The notes: generated by a model not told the origin, from the letters alone. 64,000 nucleotides of DNA from Subtercola boreus (GCF_003399645.1 NZ_NBXD01000012.1:62001-126000); one strand, 5' to 3'; counted from the stretch's first letter, positions 38,479 to 46,494 are shown. A program made the numbers and translations.

Positions 38479-39035
38479 CCGCGGTCGTCTCTCCCGGTGA
38501 GCGCCAGGAGACGCGACTGGAGGGGGGCATCATCCGGAACCGGCACGGGCGACTCGAACAGCCCGCTGGCCTCGAGCGTGTCTTTCTGGGGTTCGAACAC
38601 CGAGTAGACCGCCTCGACGAGGGCGCTGTCGAGAATGTCGGGCGAATGGGTGGCGCGCGCGAGATCCCAGGTGTGGATGGTGACGTCGGAGACCTGCTCG
38701 CGCAGATATTCATGGGCCGGGATCGTTCCGTACGAGACATGCACCGGGGCTTCACGGTCAGCCTTCGACCAGGCAGCGGCGGCAGCCGCGGAGTACGTGT
38801 GCCACTCGGCGATCAGGTCGTCGCCAAGACGCTTGATGAGGGGCTTGGCCTCGCGCACGGTGCGTCCCTCGAGCAGGAGTGGAACCCACTGCTGCTCTTC
38901 GATGACGTGCTGGACGAGTTGGTGCGTGTTCCACTCGGTGTCGGGCGTCGGTGCTGCCCAGTCGGTGACTGCCGAGAGACGCGTGCTGAACTCCGCGTGC
39001 GCGGTCTGATGGAGGCTGATCCAGTCGGTGGCCAT
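38475..39035 (-). CDS. TIGR03086-like metal-binding protein (DinB/maleylpyruvate isomerase fold)
   Basis: The 186-residue protein has the four-helix DinB/MDMPI-like fold: WNTHQLVQHVIEEQQW around residue 35 with a metal-ligand His, and VSDVTIHTWDLARAT around 135 with the second His. Members may use mycothiol or act as thiol-dependent enzymes. ATG 39035 is chosen because AAGGA lies eight bases upstream; an upstream Met in MCQKGPP would include the ribosome-binding site. It is coupled to the SDR gene. Confidence 0.82.
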   Translation of the reverse strand: MATDWISLHQTAHAEFSTRLSAVTDWAAPTPDTEWNTHQLVQHVIEEQQWVPLLLEGRTVREAKPLIKRLGDDLIAEWHTYSAAAAAAWSKADREAPVHVSYGTIPAHEYLREQVSDVTIHTWDLARATHSPDILDSALVEAVYSVFEPQKDTLEASGLFESPVPVPDDAPLQSRLLALTGRDDRG

Positions 39036-39112
39036 GGGGGGTCCTTTCTGACACAAGAGTAAAGCCCGCGGTCGGGTGAGGCATTCCGCGCGACTCGAAA
39101 CGGTGTACGTAT

Positions 39113-39118
39113 TAGCGT
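39113..39118 (+). promoter_or_regulatory. -10 box of a probable leaderless GNAT promoter
   Basis: TAGCGT ends six bases before ATG 39125, with no ribosome-binding site between. Confidence 0.5.
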
Positions 39119-39124
39119 TGGGAC

Positions 39125-39664
39125 ATGACCGTGCAGACCCGGCCCCTTCGCGAGGATGACCTCTCCGACCTCCTTGCGTTGAACAACGCGGCCGTGCCGG
39201 CGGTCAATGCACTCGATGAGCCGGCTCTCAGCGCTCTCATCGCGGCGAGCCACGGATCGCTTGCCGTCGTCGACTGCGAGCATCCGGAGCAGCTCGCCGG
39301 ATTCGTGATCTGCCTGCTGCCGGGTCGTGAGTATGCGAGTGAGAACTACCGGTGGTTCTCCGCTCGGTCGACCAGCTTTCTCTACGTCGACCGCATCGTG
39401 ATCGCTGAGGGTTCGCGCGGTGGCGGGCTCGGACAGGTGCTCTACGCAAGTGTGTTCGCGACCGCCCGGGCGGCAGGAGCCGCCGAGGTGTTCTGCGAGG
39501 TGAACCTCGAGCCGCCGAACCCCGGTTCGCTCGTGTTCCACGAACGCCTGGGATTCGCCGAGGTCGGTCGGCAGTCGACCAAGAGCGGGTCGGTCGTGGT
39601 GGCCCTGCTCGCACGGGACGTCTGGGCGCCGCGCTCCAAGCCCGCTCTCGGGTTGCAGGCTTAG
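39125..39664 (+). CDS. GNAT family N-acetyltransferase
   Basis: The 179-residue acetyltransferase starts TVQTRPLREDDLSDLLALNN. The acetyl-CoA-binding stretch is at about 90-115 (VDRIVIAEGSRGGGLGQVLY, with the R/Q-x-x-G-x-G/A pattern), followed by NPGSLVFHERLGFAEVGRQ. The acceptor substrate cannot be predicted. It is followed nine bases later by DUF427, whose own -10 box overlaps the stop of this gene. Confidence 0.88.
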   Translation: MTVQTRPLREDDLSDLLALNNAAVPAVNALDEPALSALIAASHGSLAVVDCEHPEQLAGFVICLLPGREYASENYRWFSARSTSFLYVDRIVIAEGSRGGGLGQVLYASVFATARAAGAAEVFCEVNLEPPNPGSLVFHERLGFAEVGRQSTKSGSVVVALLARDVWAPRSKPALGLQA

Positions 39665-39667
39665 CCT
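39662..39667 (+). promoter_or_regulatory. -10 box of a probable leaderless DUF427 promoter
   Basis: TAGCCT includes the TAG stop of the GNAT gene and ends six bases before the ATG of DUF427. Confidence 0.45.
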
Positions 39668-39673
39668 CGCCCC

Positions 39674-40177
39674 ATGCATCCCTCTCCAGCCCAGCGCGTC
39701 GTACCCCAACCCGGCCAGGAATCGGTCTGGGACTACCCACGGCCCCCGCGGGTCGAGCCGAGTGCTGAGCGCATCGTCGTGGTGCTCGGGGGGCAGAGAA
39801 TTCTCGACACGACCGACTCGGTGCGGGTGCTCGAGACGAGCCACCCTCCCGTCTACTACGTTCCGCGGGCGGCGTTCGTCTCCGGTGCGCTGACGGATGC
39901 CCGGGGTTCGTCGTTCTGCGAATTCAAAGGTGTGGCCGGCTACCTCTCGGTGCGTGGCGGAACCGAGACCGCCCCGTCGGCCGCCTGGTACTACGCGAAC
40001 CCGTCGAAGGGATTCGAGTCCCTCGCGGGCAGGGTCGCGCTCTACCCGGCTTCGATGGATTCCTGCACGGTCGACGGCGAAACGGTGACCCGGCAGGAGG
40101 GCGACTTCTATGGCGGCTGGATCACCTCCCGCGTGGTGGGGCCGTTCAAGGGCGCCCCGGGCACGCTCGGCTGGTAA
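39674..40177 (+). CDS. DUF427 domain-containing protein
   Basis: The 167-residue protein matches the DUF427 family: VWDYPRPPRVEP, then ETSHPPVYYVPRAAF, a Cys/Glu/Lys stretch FCEFKGVAGYLSV, and AWYYANPSKGFESLAGRVALYP. These small beta-rich domains are of unknown function. The last 70 bases overlap the convergent GntR gene. The GNAT-DUF427 pairing may be functional or accidental. Confidence 0.88.
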   Translation: MHPSPAQRVVPQPGQESVWDYPRPPRVEPSAERIVVVLGGQRILDTTDSVRVLETSHPPVYYVPRAAFVSGALTDARGSSFCEFKGVAGYLSVRGGTETAPSAAWYYANPSKGFESLAGRVALYPASMDSCTVDGETVTRQEGDFYGGWITSRVVGPFKGAPGTLGW

Positions 40178-40881
40178 CTCGAGGTGCCGAGGCGTACCTC
40201 ATTCGGCCGCCCGAGCACCTCGAAACCCAGGGCCCGCAGCGTGAGGGTGCGTTGCTCGTCGACGGCGCGCACCAGGCGTTGACGGGTGTTTCGGATGTGC
40301 GTTGCGGCGAGACCCGCCGCCCGGTCTGCATCGCGTGAGCGGAGGGCGTCGACGATGCCCTGGTGCTCGGCCAGCGCGAGAGCCCGGGACTGTTCGGTTC
40401 GCACTTCGAGCCAGCGCGTGCGGGAGAGTCTCATCATCGACGTTTCGATCGAGGCGACCATGAACGGATTCTCGCTCAGGCGCACCAGTTCGACGTGGAA
40501 GTCTGTTCCCCCGCGATGGCCCGCCTCCTGTGACCCCTGCGGGTCGAAGGCGCGCATCAGCTCACCGAGCGCCTCGAGATCGGAATTCGACGCCCGCTCC
40601 GCCGCCAGCCGCGTGGCGGCCACCTCCACGGCTTCCCGGAACTCCATCAGCGACCCCACCTCATCGAGGTCGAGGGGAGCAACGATCCACCCCCGGCCGT
40701 CGCGCCGCACAAGCCCCTCCGACTCCAGCCGCATCAGCGCTGCCCGCACGGGGGTGCGGGAGGCGGCGAGTTCCGCTTCCAGGCCGCGTTCGGTCAGCCT
40801 CGAGCCGGGCCGCATCGCAAGGCTCAGGATGCCCTGCCTCAGCTCCTCGTAGATGTGAGCCGTCTGCGACATTTCCGCCAT
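40108..40881 (-). CDS. GntR-family regulator, FCD (FadR) subfamily
   Basis: The 257-residue regulator has an N-terminal winged helix (about 5-75, with GSRLTERGLEAELAASRTPVR over residues 26-46). The helical FCD effector domain follows, with likely metal ligands in DFHVELVRLSENPF and AEHQGIVDAL ... AATHIRNTR. ATG 40881 is chosen because TAGTCT lies seven bases upstream. A longer start at 40911 would place the coding region inside the twin operator at 40901-40923. The C-terminal 23 codons overlap DUF427 antisense. It probably controls the divergent MFS gene and itself. Confidence 0.88.
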   Translation of the reverse strand: MAEMSQTAHIYEELRQGILSLAMRPGSRLTERGLEAELAASRTPVRAALMRLESEGLVRRDGRGWIVAPLDLDEVGSLMEFREAVEVAATRLAAERASNSDLEALGELMRAFDPQGSQEAGHRGGTDFHVELVRLSENPFMVASIETSMMRLSRTRWLEVRTEQSRALALAEHQGIVDALRSRDADRAAGLAATHIRNTRQRLVRAVDEQRTLTLRALGFEVLGRPNEVRLGTSSYQPSVPGAPLNGPTTREVIQPP

Positions 40882-40900
40882 GTCGATGAGACTAGCATGG

Positions 40901-40923
40901 TGGTATACCATTTTGGTATACCA
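40901..40923. promoter_or_regulatory. Twin TGGTATACCA palindromes, candidate GntR operator
   Basis: Two perfect 10-bp palindromes TGGTATACCA (40901-40910 and 40914-40923) are separated by three bases in the gap between the divergent GntR and MFS genes. The pattern fits known FadR-subfamily operators (TNGTNNACNA-like). It covers the -35 area of the GntR promoter, consistent with autoregulation. Confidence 0.7.
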
Positions 40924-40953
40924 AGAGGACGCCAGCCAGAAGGGACGCTCGCC

Positions 40954-42180
40954 ATGAATCAGGACGTCGCATCGACGGCCCCGCGGTCAGGTGTTCGACT
41001 CGGCCTCCGCCCCTGGGCCATGCTCGCGCTCGGACTGTTCGCGCAGGTCGCCGGTTCGCTCGCGATCACGACGCCGGCCTTTCTGGTGCCGCTGCTGAAC
41101 TCCGAGCGCGGCCTGTCGCTGGGCGAAGCCGGGCTGCTCGTCGCAGCGCCCTCGGTGGGCATGGTTCTCACGCTCATTCTGTGGGGCGCACTGGCCGACC
41201 GGGTCGGCGAACGCTGGGTCATCGGCTCGGGCCTGGCCGTAGCCGCGCTCGCTGTTCTCGGGGCGGTGCTGTCGAACGACCTTGTCTCCACGGCGCTCTT
41301 CTTTCTCGTCGCGGGCATGGGCGCCGCCAGCGCGAATGCGGCAGGAGGCCGATTGGTGGTCGGCTGGTTCCCTTCGAACCGGCGGGGGCTCGCGATGGGC
41401 ATCCGGCAGATGGCGCAGCCTCTGGGGGTGGCGATCGCCGCCATCGTCATTCCGCCCCTCGCCGAAGCCGCGGGAGTGTCGCTCGTGCTGGTGTTCCCGC
41501 TCGTCGTGGTCTCGGTCGCCGCGTTGCTCGCCCTGGTCTTCATCGTCGATCCGCCGCGGGGGCCGACAGCGGCGGCCGGGCCGGTGCCGACCCGGCCCGT
41601 CAACCCCTATCGAACCAGTTCGCTGCTCTGGCGCATCCACACGGTGTCCGTGCTGCTCGTTGTGCCACAGTTCGTGGTGTCGACCTTCGCACTGGTATGG
41701 CTGATCAATTCCGAGGGCTGGCAGCCGTTGGCCGCCGGCCTCGTCGTCGGCATCTCCCAGTTGGTGGGAGCGTTCGGACGCATTCTGGTCGGGGTGATCT
41801 CCGACCGGGTCGGTAGCCGAATGGGCCCGCTGAAGGCGGTGGCCGCCTCGGCGAGCCTCGTGATGGTGGTGCTCGCCCTCACGGACTGGTTCGAGCTCTC
41901 CGCATTCGCCGCCGTCGGAATTGTTCTCGCCTCTGCGGTCACCGTCGCCGACAACGGGTTGGCCTTCACGGCGGTCGCCGAAAGTGCGGGAACCGGCTGG
42001 TCGGGCCGTGCCCTGGGGGCCCAGAACACCGCGCAATACCTCGCAGCTGCCGCTACGGCACCCCTCGTCGGCGTGCTGATCGGAGCCGTCGGATTCGCCG
42101 GTGCCTTCGCCATCACGGCCGTTCTGCCCCTTGTCTCGCTGCCGCTCATTCCCCCTGATCGCCGGGCGAGCAAGCTATAG
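40954..42180 (+). CDS. MFS transporter (CynX/NimT or organic-anion type)
   Basis: The 408-residue, 12-helix transporter has GALADRVGERWVIGSG in the TM2-3 loop, GWFPSNRRGLAMGIRQMAQPLG around residue 140 (the MFS region of anion and organic-acid carriers), and a matching C-half loop DRVGSRMGPLK. ATG 40954 lies ten bases after AAGGGA. It is divergent from the FCD-type GntR gene with a twin palindromic operator between, which suggests inducible uptake of a small organic acid. Substrate is unknown. Confidence 0.87.
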   Translation: MNQDVASTAPRSGVRLGLRPWAMLALGLFAQVAGSLAITTPAFLVPLLNSERGLSLGEAGLLVAAPSVGMVLTLILWGALADRVGERWVIGSGLAVAALAVLGAVLSNDLVSTALFFLVAGMGAASANAAGGRLVVGWFPSNRRGLAMGIRQMAQPLGVAIAAIVIPPLAEAAGVSLVLVFPLVVVSVAALLALVFIVDPPRGPTAAAGPVPTRPVNPYRTSSLLWRIHTVSVLLVVPQFVVSTFALVWLINSEGWQPLAAGLVVGISQLVGAFGRILVGVISDRVGSRMGPLKAVAASASLVMVVLALTDWFELSAFAAVGIVLASAVTVADNGLAFTAVAESAGTGWSGRALGAQNTAQYLAAAATAPLVGVLIGAVGFAGAFAITAVLPLVSLPLIPPDRRASKL

Positions 42181-42252
42181 CCCCAGGGTTGTGGGTGGTA
42201 GCGCTCTCCCTCCCCGGGGTCAAGCGCGCATTTCGAGTCCGTCAGCTCGTGA

Positions 42253-42258
42253 TAGCGT
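42253..42258 (+). promoter_or_regulatory. -10 box of a probable leaderless promoter for the phenolic-lipid operon
   Basis: TAGCGT ends six bases before the ATG of the type III polyketide synthase, and no ribosome-binding site is present. It separates this operon from the upstream MFS gene. Confidence 0.5.
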
Positions 42259-42264
42259 GCAAAA

Positions 42265-43344
42265 ATGCCACGAATCGCGGGTGTTGCCGCAGCCTTCCCT
42301 CCTCACTCGTACCCACAGTCGGAGATCACAGAACTGCTCGGTCCGATCATCACCAACGACACCTCGAAACGGGCGTTGCTGAACCGCCTGCACGCGAACA
42401 GTCGTGTCGACCGTCGGCACCTGGTGATGCCCTACGAGTGGTACCAGGACAGCAGTATGAACTTCACGGTGACGAACAGTCTGTTCATCACCGCGGCCAT
42501 CGACCTGGCAGAGGAGGCGGTGGTCTCGGCGCTGGCCAAGGCACACCTGCAGCCGCGCGACGTCGACTACATCGTCTTCACCTCGGTCACCGGAATCTCG
42601 GCGCCATCGGTGGATGCGCTTCTCGCGCTGCGGCTCGACTTTCGCTCCGACGTGAAGAGGGTTCCGATGTTCGGCCTCGGCTGCGTGGCCGGGGCCGCGG
42701 GAATCGCACGGCTCAACGACTACCTCGTCGGGCATCCGGATGATGTCGCCCTCCTCATTTCGGTCGAGCTCTGTTCGCTCACCGTGCAGCGGGGCGACGA
42801 TTCGATGGGCAACCTCGTCGCCAGCGGACTGTTCGGCGACGGCGCCGCGGCAGTGGTCATGACGGGTGCCGACCGGGCCGAGAAGCTGCCGGTGACCGGG
42901 CCCGACGTGCTCGACTCGCGCAGTCGGCTCTACCCGGGCACCGAAGCCGTTCTCGGCTTCAACCCCGGGGAGAGCGGGTTTCGCATCGTGCTCACCGCCG
43001 GTGTGGCCGACGTGATCGACGAGCACTTCGATTCGGATGTCGTCGGTTTTCTCGACGAGCACGGCTGTTCGGTGGCCGACATCGATGTGTGGCTGGCGCA
43101 TCCCGGTGGGCCGCGTGTTCTGCAGTCGTTCGCCTCGGCGCTCTCGCTGCCGGAGGGGGCACTCGATATCAGCTGGGAGTCGATGGCTGAGAAGGGCAAC
43201 ATGTCTTCAGCATCGATCCTTCATGTGCTCGCCCTCACGCTCGAGCGGGATCGGTTCGAGCCCGGCGACCGTGGCCTGCTCTTCGCTCTCGGGCCCGGGG
43301 TGTGCGCTGAGATCGTTCTGCTGCAGTGGCCTGAGAACGTCTGA
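42265..43344 (+). CDS. Type III polyketide synthase (SrsA/alkylresorcinol synthase-like)
   Basis: The 359-residue chalcone/stilbene synthase-fold enzyme condenses malonyl-CoA-type extenders onto an acyl-CoA starter. The catalytic triad is visible: Cys140 in GLGCVAGAAG, His279 in LAHPGGPRVLQ and Asn312 in EKGNMSSASIL. The next two genes are an isoprenylcysteine-type methyltransferase and a flavin monooxygenase. This trio matches Streptomyces srsABC, which makes methylated phenolic lipids (alkylresorcinols and quinones) with fatty starters. Exact product length and starter are unknown. The methyltransferase gene begins three bases after its stop. Confidence 0.93.
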   Translation: MPRIAGVAAAFPPHSYPQSEITELLGPIITNDTSKRALLNRLHANSRVDRRHLVMPYEWYQDSSMNFTVTNSLFITAAIDLAEEAVVSALAKAHLQPRDVDYIVFTSVTGISAPSVDALLALRLDFRSDVKRVPMFGLGCVAGAAGIARLNDYLVGHPDDVALLISVELCSLTVQRGDDSMGNLVASGLFGDGAAAVVMTGADRAEKLPVTGPDVLDSRSRLYPGTEAVLGFNPGESGFRIVLTAGVADVIDEHFDSDVVGFLDEHGCSVADIDVWLAHPGGPRVLQSFASALSLPEGALDISWESMAEKGNMSSASILHVLALTLERDRFEPGDRGLLFALGPGVCAEIVLLQWPENV

Positions 43345-43347
43345 CAG

Positions 43348-43881
43348 ATGATCTTCTATGCCGCTCTCATCCTGGCAACCGGTGCCGAGCGGATCGTTGA
43401 ACTCGCGGTGTCGACGAAGAACGCGAAGTGGGCGTTCGCGCGGGGTGGCGTGGAGTTCGGGCGGGGTCACTTTCCGTTCATGGTCACGTTGCACACGGGT
43501 ATGCTGCTCGCCTGCCTGCTCGAGGTGTTCCTGCTGCAGCGGGCCTTCCTGCCGTGGCTCGGCTGGCCGATGCTGGTGATCGCCCTCGCCTGCCAGGGGC
43601 TTCGCTGGTGGTGCATCCGCACGCTCGGTTCGCGGTGGAACACCCGCGTGATCATCGTTCCGGGCCTGCCCTTGGTCGAGAGGGGGCCGTACAGGTACCT
43701 CCGGCATCCGAACTACGTCGCCGTCATCGCGGAGGGGGTCGCTCTGCCTCTGGTGTATTCCGCCTGGATCACCGCGCTCGTCTTCACCGTGGTGAATCTG
43801 GTGCTGCTCTTCCGCTTCCGCATTCCGGTCGAAGACCGCGCATTGGCGTTCGGGCTCAGCGAAGCAGCGCGGCAGGACTGA
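43348..43881 (+). CDS. Isoprenylcysteine carboxyl methyltransferase (ICMT)-family membrane methyltransferase (SrsB-like)
   Basis: The 177-residue protein has four or five membrane segments. It carries the ICMT signature near residue 110-130: LVERGPYRYLRHPNYVAVIAE, then the C-terminal EDRALAFGL stretch. In the srs phenolic-lipid pathway an enzyme of this type methylates the phenolic hydroxyl of alkylresorcinol using S-adenosylmethionine. It is tightly linked to the polyketide synthase (3 bases) and the flavoprotein (12 bases). Confidence 0.88.
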   Translation: MIFYAALILATGAERIVELAVSTKNAKWAFARGGVEFGRGHFPFMVTLHTGMLLACLLEVFLLQRAFLPWLGWPMLVIALACQGLRWWCIRTLGSRWNTRVIIVPGLPLVERGPYRYLRHPNYVAVIAEGVALPLVYSAWITALVFTVVNLVLLFRFRIPVEDRALAFGLSEAARQD

Positions 43882-43893
43882 CCGGGCGGGCCG

Positions 43894-45075
43894 ATGCAGA
43901 ATCCGGATGTCATCGTCGTCGGAGCGGGCCCCGTCGGGCTCGCTTCGGCCGTCGGCGCGCGGCTCGCCGGGCTCCGGGTGGTCGTCGTCGACCCGCGGCC
44001 GTCGCCGGTCGACAAAGCGTGCGGAGAGGGGCTGATGCCGGGGGCGCTCGCCGAACTCGAGCGCCTCGGGATCGATCCGCACGGGCATCCGATCACAGGA
44101 ATCACCTATCGGAGCGGTGGTCACGTCGCGGCCCACGACTTCGCAGAAGCATGCGGGCGTGGGGTGCGTCGCACCGAGCTCTCGCGCGCGCTCCACGAGC
44201 GGGCCGTCTCGCTGGGCGTCGACTTCGCCGAGGCGCGGGTCACCTCGCTGGTTCAGGATGCCCGGGGGGTGCGGGTCGCGCTGGGAGACGGTTCGAGCAT
44301 CCGCGGTCGCTGGTTGCTCGGCTGCGACGGCCTGCACTCCACCGTGCGGCGGCTCGCCGGACTGGAGCTGGCCGCGGCCCGGCCCCCGGCCCGAGCTGGA
44401 GGTGCTGGCGGTGCTGGCGGTGCTGGTGGTGCGGCGGGCGCGCACGCGGTCAAGCGCTACGGGCTGCGGCGACACTATCGTCTCGCGCCGTGGAGCAGCC
44501 GGGTCGAGGTGTTCTGGGGGGAGGGTTTCGAACTCTACGTCACCCCGGTCGACGACGGGTTGGTGGGCGTGGCGCTGCTGGGTCCGCGGGGGCTGGAGCT
44601 CGAGTCGGCAATCGAGACGATACCCGAACTGGCCGAACGGCTTCGGGGTGTTGCGACCGATGGTGCGGTGGCCGGGGCGGGCGTGCTGCGGCAGCGGGTG
44701 GCGGCCCATTCGGCGGGCCGGGTGCTGCTGGTGGGTGACGCATCGGGCTATGTCGATGCTCTGACGGGTGAGGGGATGCGGGTGGGGTTCGCGCAAGCTG
44801 CGGCCGCGGTGAAGGTGATCGTGGAACACAGAGGCAATGACGGCCGCGGTGTGCCTCGCGCGCGTGCGGGCTCGGGCGCGCAACCGGCGACTGCAGCGGT
44901 TGCACGACCGGTGGTGGCGTACGAGCGGGCGTGGCGGCGGGCATCCGGAACCGCCAACCGGTTCACCATGGCGCTGCTCCTCGCGTCGAAGTCACCCCTC
45001 AGGCGGGCGATCGTCCCTGTGGCTGCGAAGGTTCCGGCGGTGTTCGCGGCAGCGGTCGAGGTCATCGCGCGCTGA
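43894..45075 (+). CDS. FAD-dependent monooxygenase (SrsC-like)
   Basis: The 393-residue flavoprotein hydroxylase has the FAD motif VIVVGAGPVGLASAVGARLAG at the start (about 5-25), the DG motif in LLGCDGLHSTVRRLAG and the GD motif in VLLVGDASGYVDALTGEG. In srsABC the third gene product hydroxylates the alkylresorcinol ring toward quinones. A Gly/Ala-rich insertion (about 168-185, encoded by 9-bp repeats at 44401-44436) and an Ala/Arg-rich stretch near 320 look like disordered linkers. The C-terminal helix may associate with membrane. Confidence 0.88.
   Translation: MQNPDVIVVGAGPVGLASAVGARLAGLRVVVVDPRPSPVDKACGEGLMPGALAELERLGIDPHGHPITGITYRSGGHVAAHDFAEACGRGVRRTELSRALHERAVSLGVDFAEARVTSLVQDARGVRVALGDGSSIRGRWLLGCDGLHSTVRRLAGLELAAARPPARAGGAGGAGGAGGAAGAHAVKRYGLRRHYRLAPWSSRVEVFWGEGFELYVTPVDDGLVGVALLGPRGLELESAIETIPELAERLRGVATDGAVAGAGVLRQRVAAHSAGRVLLVGDASGYVDALTGEGMRVGFAQAAAAVKVIVEHRGNDGRGVPRARAGSGAQPATAAVARPVVAYERAWRRASGTANRFTMALLLASKSPLRRAIVPVAAKVPAVFAAAVEVIAR
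44401..44436 (+). repeat. 9-bp tandem repeat in the flavin monooxygenase gene
   Basis: Four 9-base units (ggtgctggc and variants) encode Gly-Ala-Gly repeats. Changes in copy number would stay in frame and lengthen or shorten a surface loop. Confidence 0.65.
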
Positions 45076-45222
45076 GATCCACGACAGGGCTGTGGGCCGC
45101 CAAACGCCGTGCGCGCGACGTGCACCGGACCAACGACGAGGCGCACCCCCGCACCACTTAACCGGCTGGGAGTTGTGCGTCAAGGGTGCGCCACGCCCGC
45201 CAAGCGGGGCGAGACTGGAGGG

Positions 45223-46164
45223 GTGAGTATCTTTCCCGAATCCCTGCGCAATCGGCTGCGTTCGACCTTCACCAACCAGCCGGAGGGATCGCCGGAATGG
45301 GTGATGAAGCTCGAAGAGGGAGACGATGCCGGGTTCTTCGCCCCCGACTCCGCGACCTGGGCGGTGCACGGCCAGACCGCGACGATCGTGGCGGGTGTGC
45401 GGGCGCTGCTCATGCAGGCACTGCACCCGGGCGCCATGGCCGGAGTCCACGACTGGTCGCGGTACAAGGAGGATCCGCTCGGCAGGCTTGCGGGAACCAT
45501 CCGCTGGATCTACACGGTCAGCTACGCCGACACTGCCACCGCGATCTCGACGTCGAACTGGGTGCTGCGGCTGCACGGGAAGGTGGTCGGCAGCTACCTC
45601 GACGCCCAGGACCGTGAGAAGCCGTACTCGGCGAACGACCCCGAGCTGCTCTCCTGGGTGCACCTCGCGTTCACCGATTCGTTCCTCGCCACGGCGAAAC
45701 TCTGGAGCAGCCCCATTCCGGGCGGCCCCGACGCCTACGTGCGGGAGTGGGCGAAAGCGGGGGAGCTGATGGGGGTTCCGAACCCGCCGCGCTCCGAGGC
45801 CGAACTGGCCGCGCAGCTGCGGGCGTTCTACGATGCCGGCGTGCTGAAGAGCGACGACCGTGTGGCGGAGGCGGTGAAGTTCATCCGCCGCCCACCGCTC
45901 GCGAAGGCACTGATGCCCGGTTATGCCGTGCTCTTCGAGGGAGCGGTCGCGTCGATTCCGCCGCTCTACCGCGACATGCTGAAGCTGAAACCGGCGAGGC
46001 TCGGGCCTGTCGCCCTGCCCGCCGAGCTGCCGACGAAGCTTGTGCTCAAGGTCATCGGCAACATGCTCGGGCACGATGACCCGAGTGCGACCCAGGCGCG
46101 CAAGCGACTCCGACGCCTCGGTATCGACGCTCCGGTGAGGGCGGGGTCAGGCGGAGTGGCCTGA
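45223..46164 (+). CDS. MpaB/rubber oxygenase-like protein (DUF2236)
   Basis: The 313-residue protein belongs to the DUF2236 family of oxygenase MpaB and latex-clearing-type heme proteins, which includes enzymes that cleave isoprenoid chains oxidatively. Conserved features are LLMQALHPGAMAGVHDWSRYKEDPLGRL split over about 65-92, RLAGTIRWIYTVSY and LLSWVHLAFTDSFL. GTG 45223 is preferred although the upstream GGAG is very close; the longer frame from 45109 adds poorly conserved Arg/Pro-rich sequence. It lies 147 bases after the phenolic-lipid trio and may act on its product, which is inference. Confidence 0.85.
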   Translation: MSIFPESLRNRLRSTFTNQPEGSPEWVMKLEEGDDAGFFAPDSATWAVHGQTATIVAGVRALLMQALHPGAMAGVHDWSRYKEDPLGRLAGTIRWIYTVSYADTATAISTSNWVLRLHGKVVGSYLDAQDREKPYSANDPELLSWVHLAFTDSFLATAKLWSSPIPGGPDAYVREWAKAGELMGVPNPPRSEAELAAQLRAFYDAGVLKSDDRVAEAVKFIRRPPLAKALMPGYAVLFEGAVASIPPLYRDMLKLKPARLGPVALPAELPTKLVLKVIGNMLGHDDPSATQARKRLRRLGIDAPVRAGSGGVA

Positions 46165-46190
46165 GCCGCGGCATCCGGAACCCGCCGAGC

Positions 46191-46260
46191 CGGAACGCGG
46201 CCCTATCGGAGCGCGGCCCTACCGGAGCGCGGCCCTACCGGAGCGCGGCCCTACCGGAAC
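46191..46260. repeat. 16-bp tandem repeat, about 4.4 copies
   Basis: Units of cggagcgcggccctac start at 46191 (two mismatches), 46207, 46223 and 46239, with a partial fifth at 46255. The array lies after the MpaB-like stop. Its last copy supplies the stop codon and final codons of the small minus-strand membrane protein. Confidence 0.75.
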
Positions 46261-46487
46261 CGCATCGTCGGCGGCAGCGGCTTCGGCGGCTCCGAGAGCT
46301 TGCGCACGCGCCGCCGCTCCAGTCGCGCCGAGATGACCATCACAGCCGCGAAGACGATGGCGGCCATCATGACGACGAGCAGCGCCGTGCCGTAGACCCC
46401 GTGCGTGAGCGCGTTCACCACGGCAGCGACGACGACGATGAACCCGCCGGCGAGGCCCAGAACCGAGAAGCGTGTCGCGCGATCCAC
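46251..46487 (-). CDS. Small two-helix membrane protein
   Basis: The 78-residue product has two hydrophobic helices (about 7-27 and 31-50), followed by a basic segment (SARLERRRVRKL) and a Pro-rich tail. No family is recognised. GTG 46487 is chosen because it begins eight bases after the aldo/keto reductase stop, which suggests co-transcription. A longer frame from 46547 would run into the reductase. The stop codon is part of a 16-bp repeat array, so the C-terminus may vary between strains. Confidence 0.6.
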   Translation of the reverse strand: MDRATRFSVLGLAGGFIVVVAAVVNALTHGVYGTALLVVMMAAIVFAAVMVISARLERRRVRKLSEPPKPLPPTMRFR

Positions 46488-46494
46488 GGATGCC

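Noticed and set aside
46165-46250. Small RNA gene in the repeat region after the MpaB-like gene
   Set aside because: Apart from the 16-bp tandem repeat there is no promoter-terminator pair to support one.
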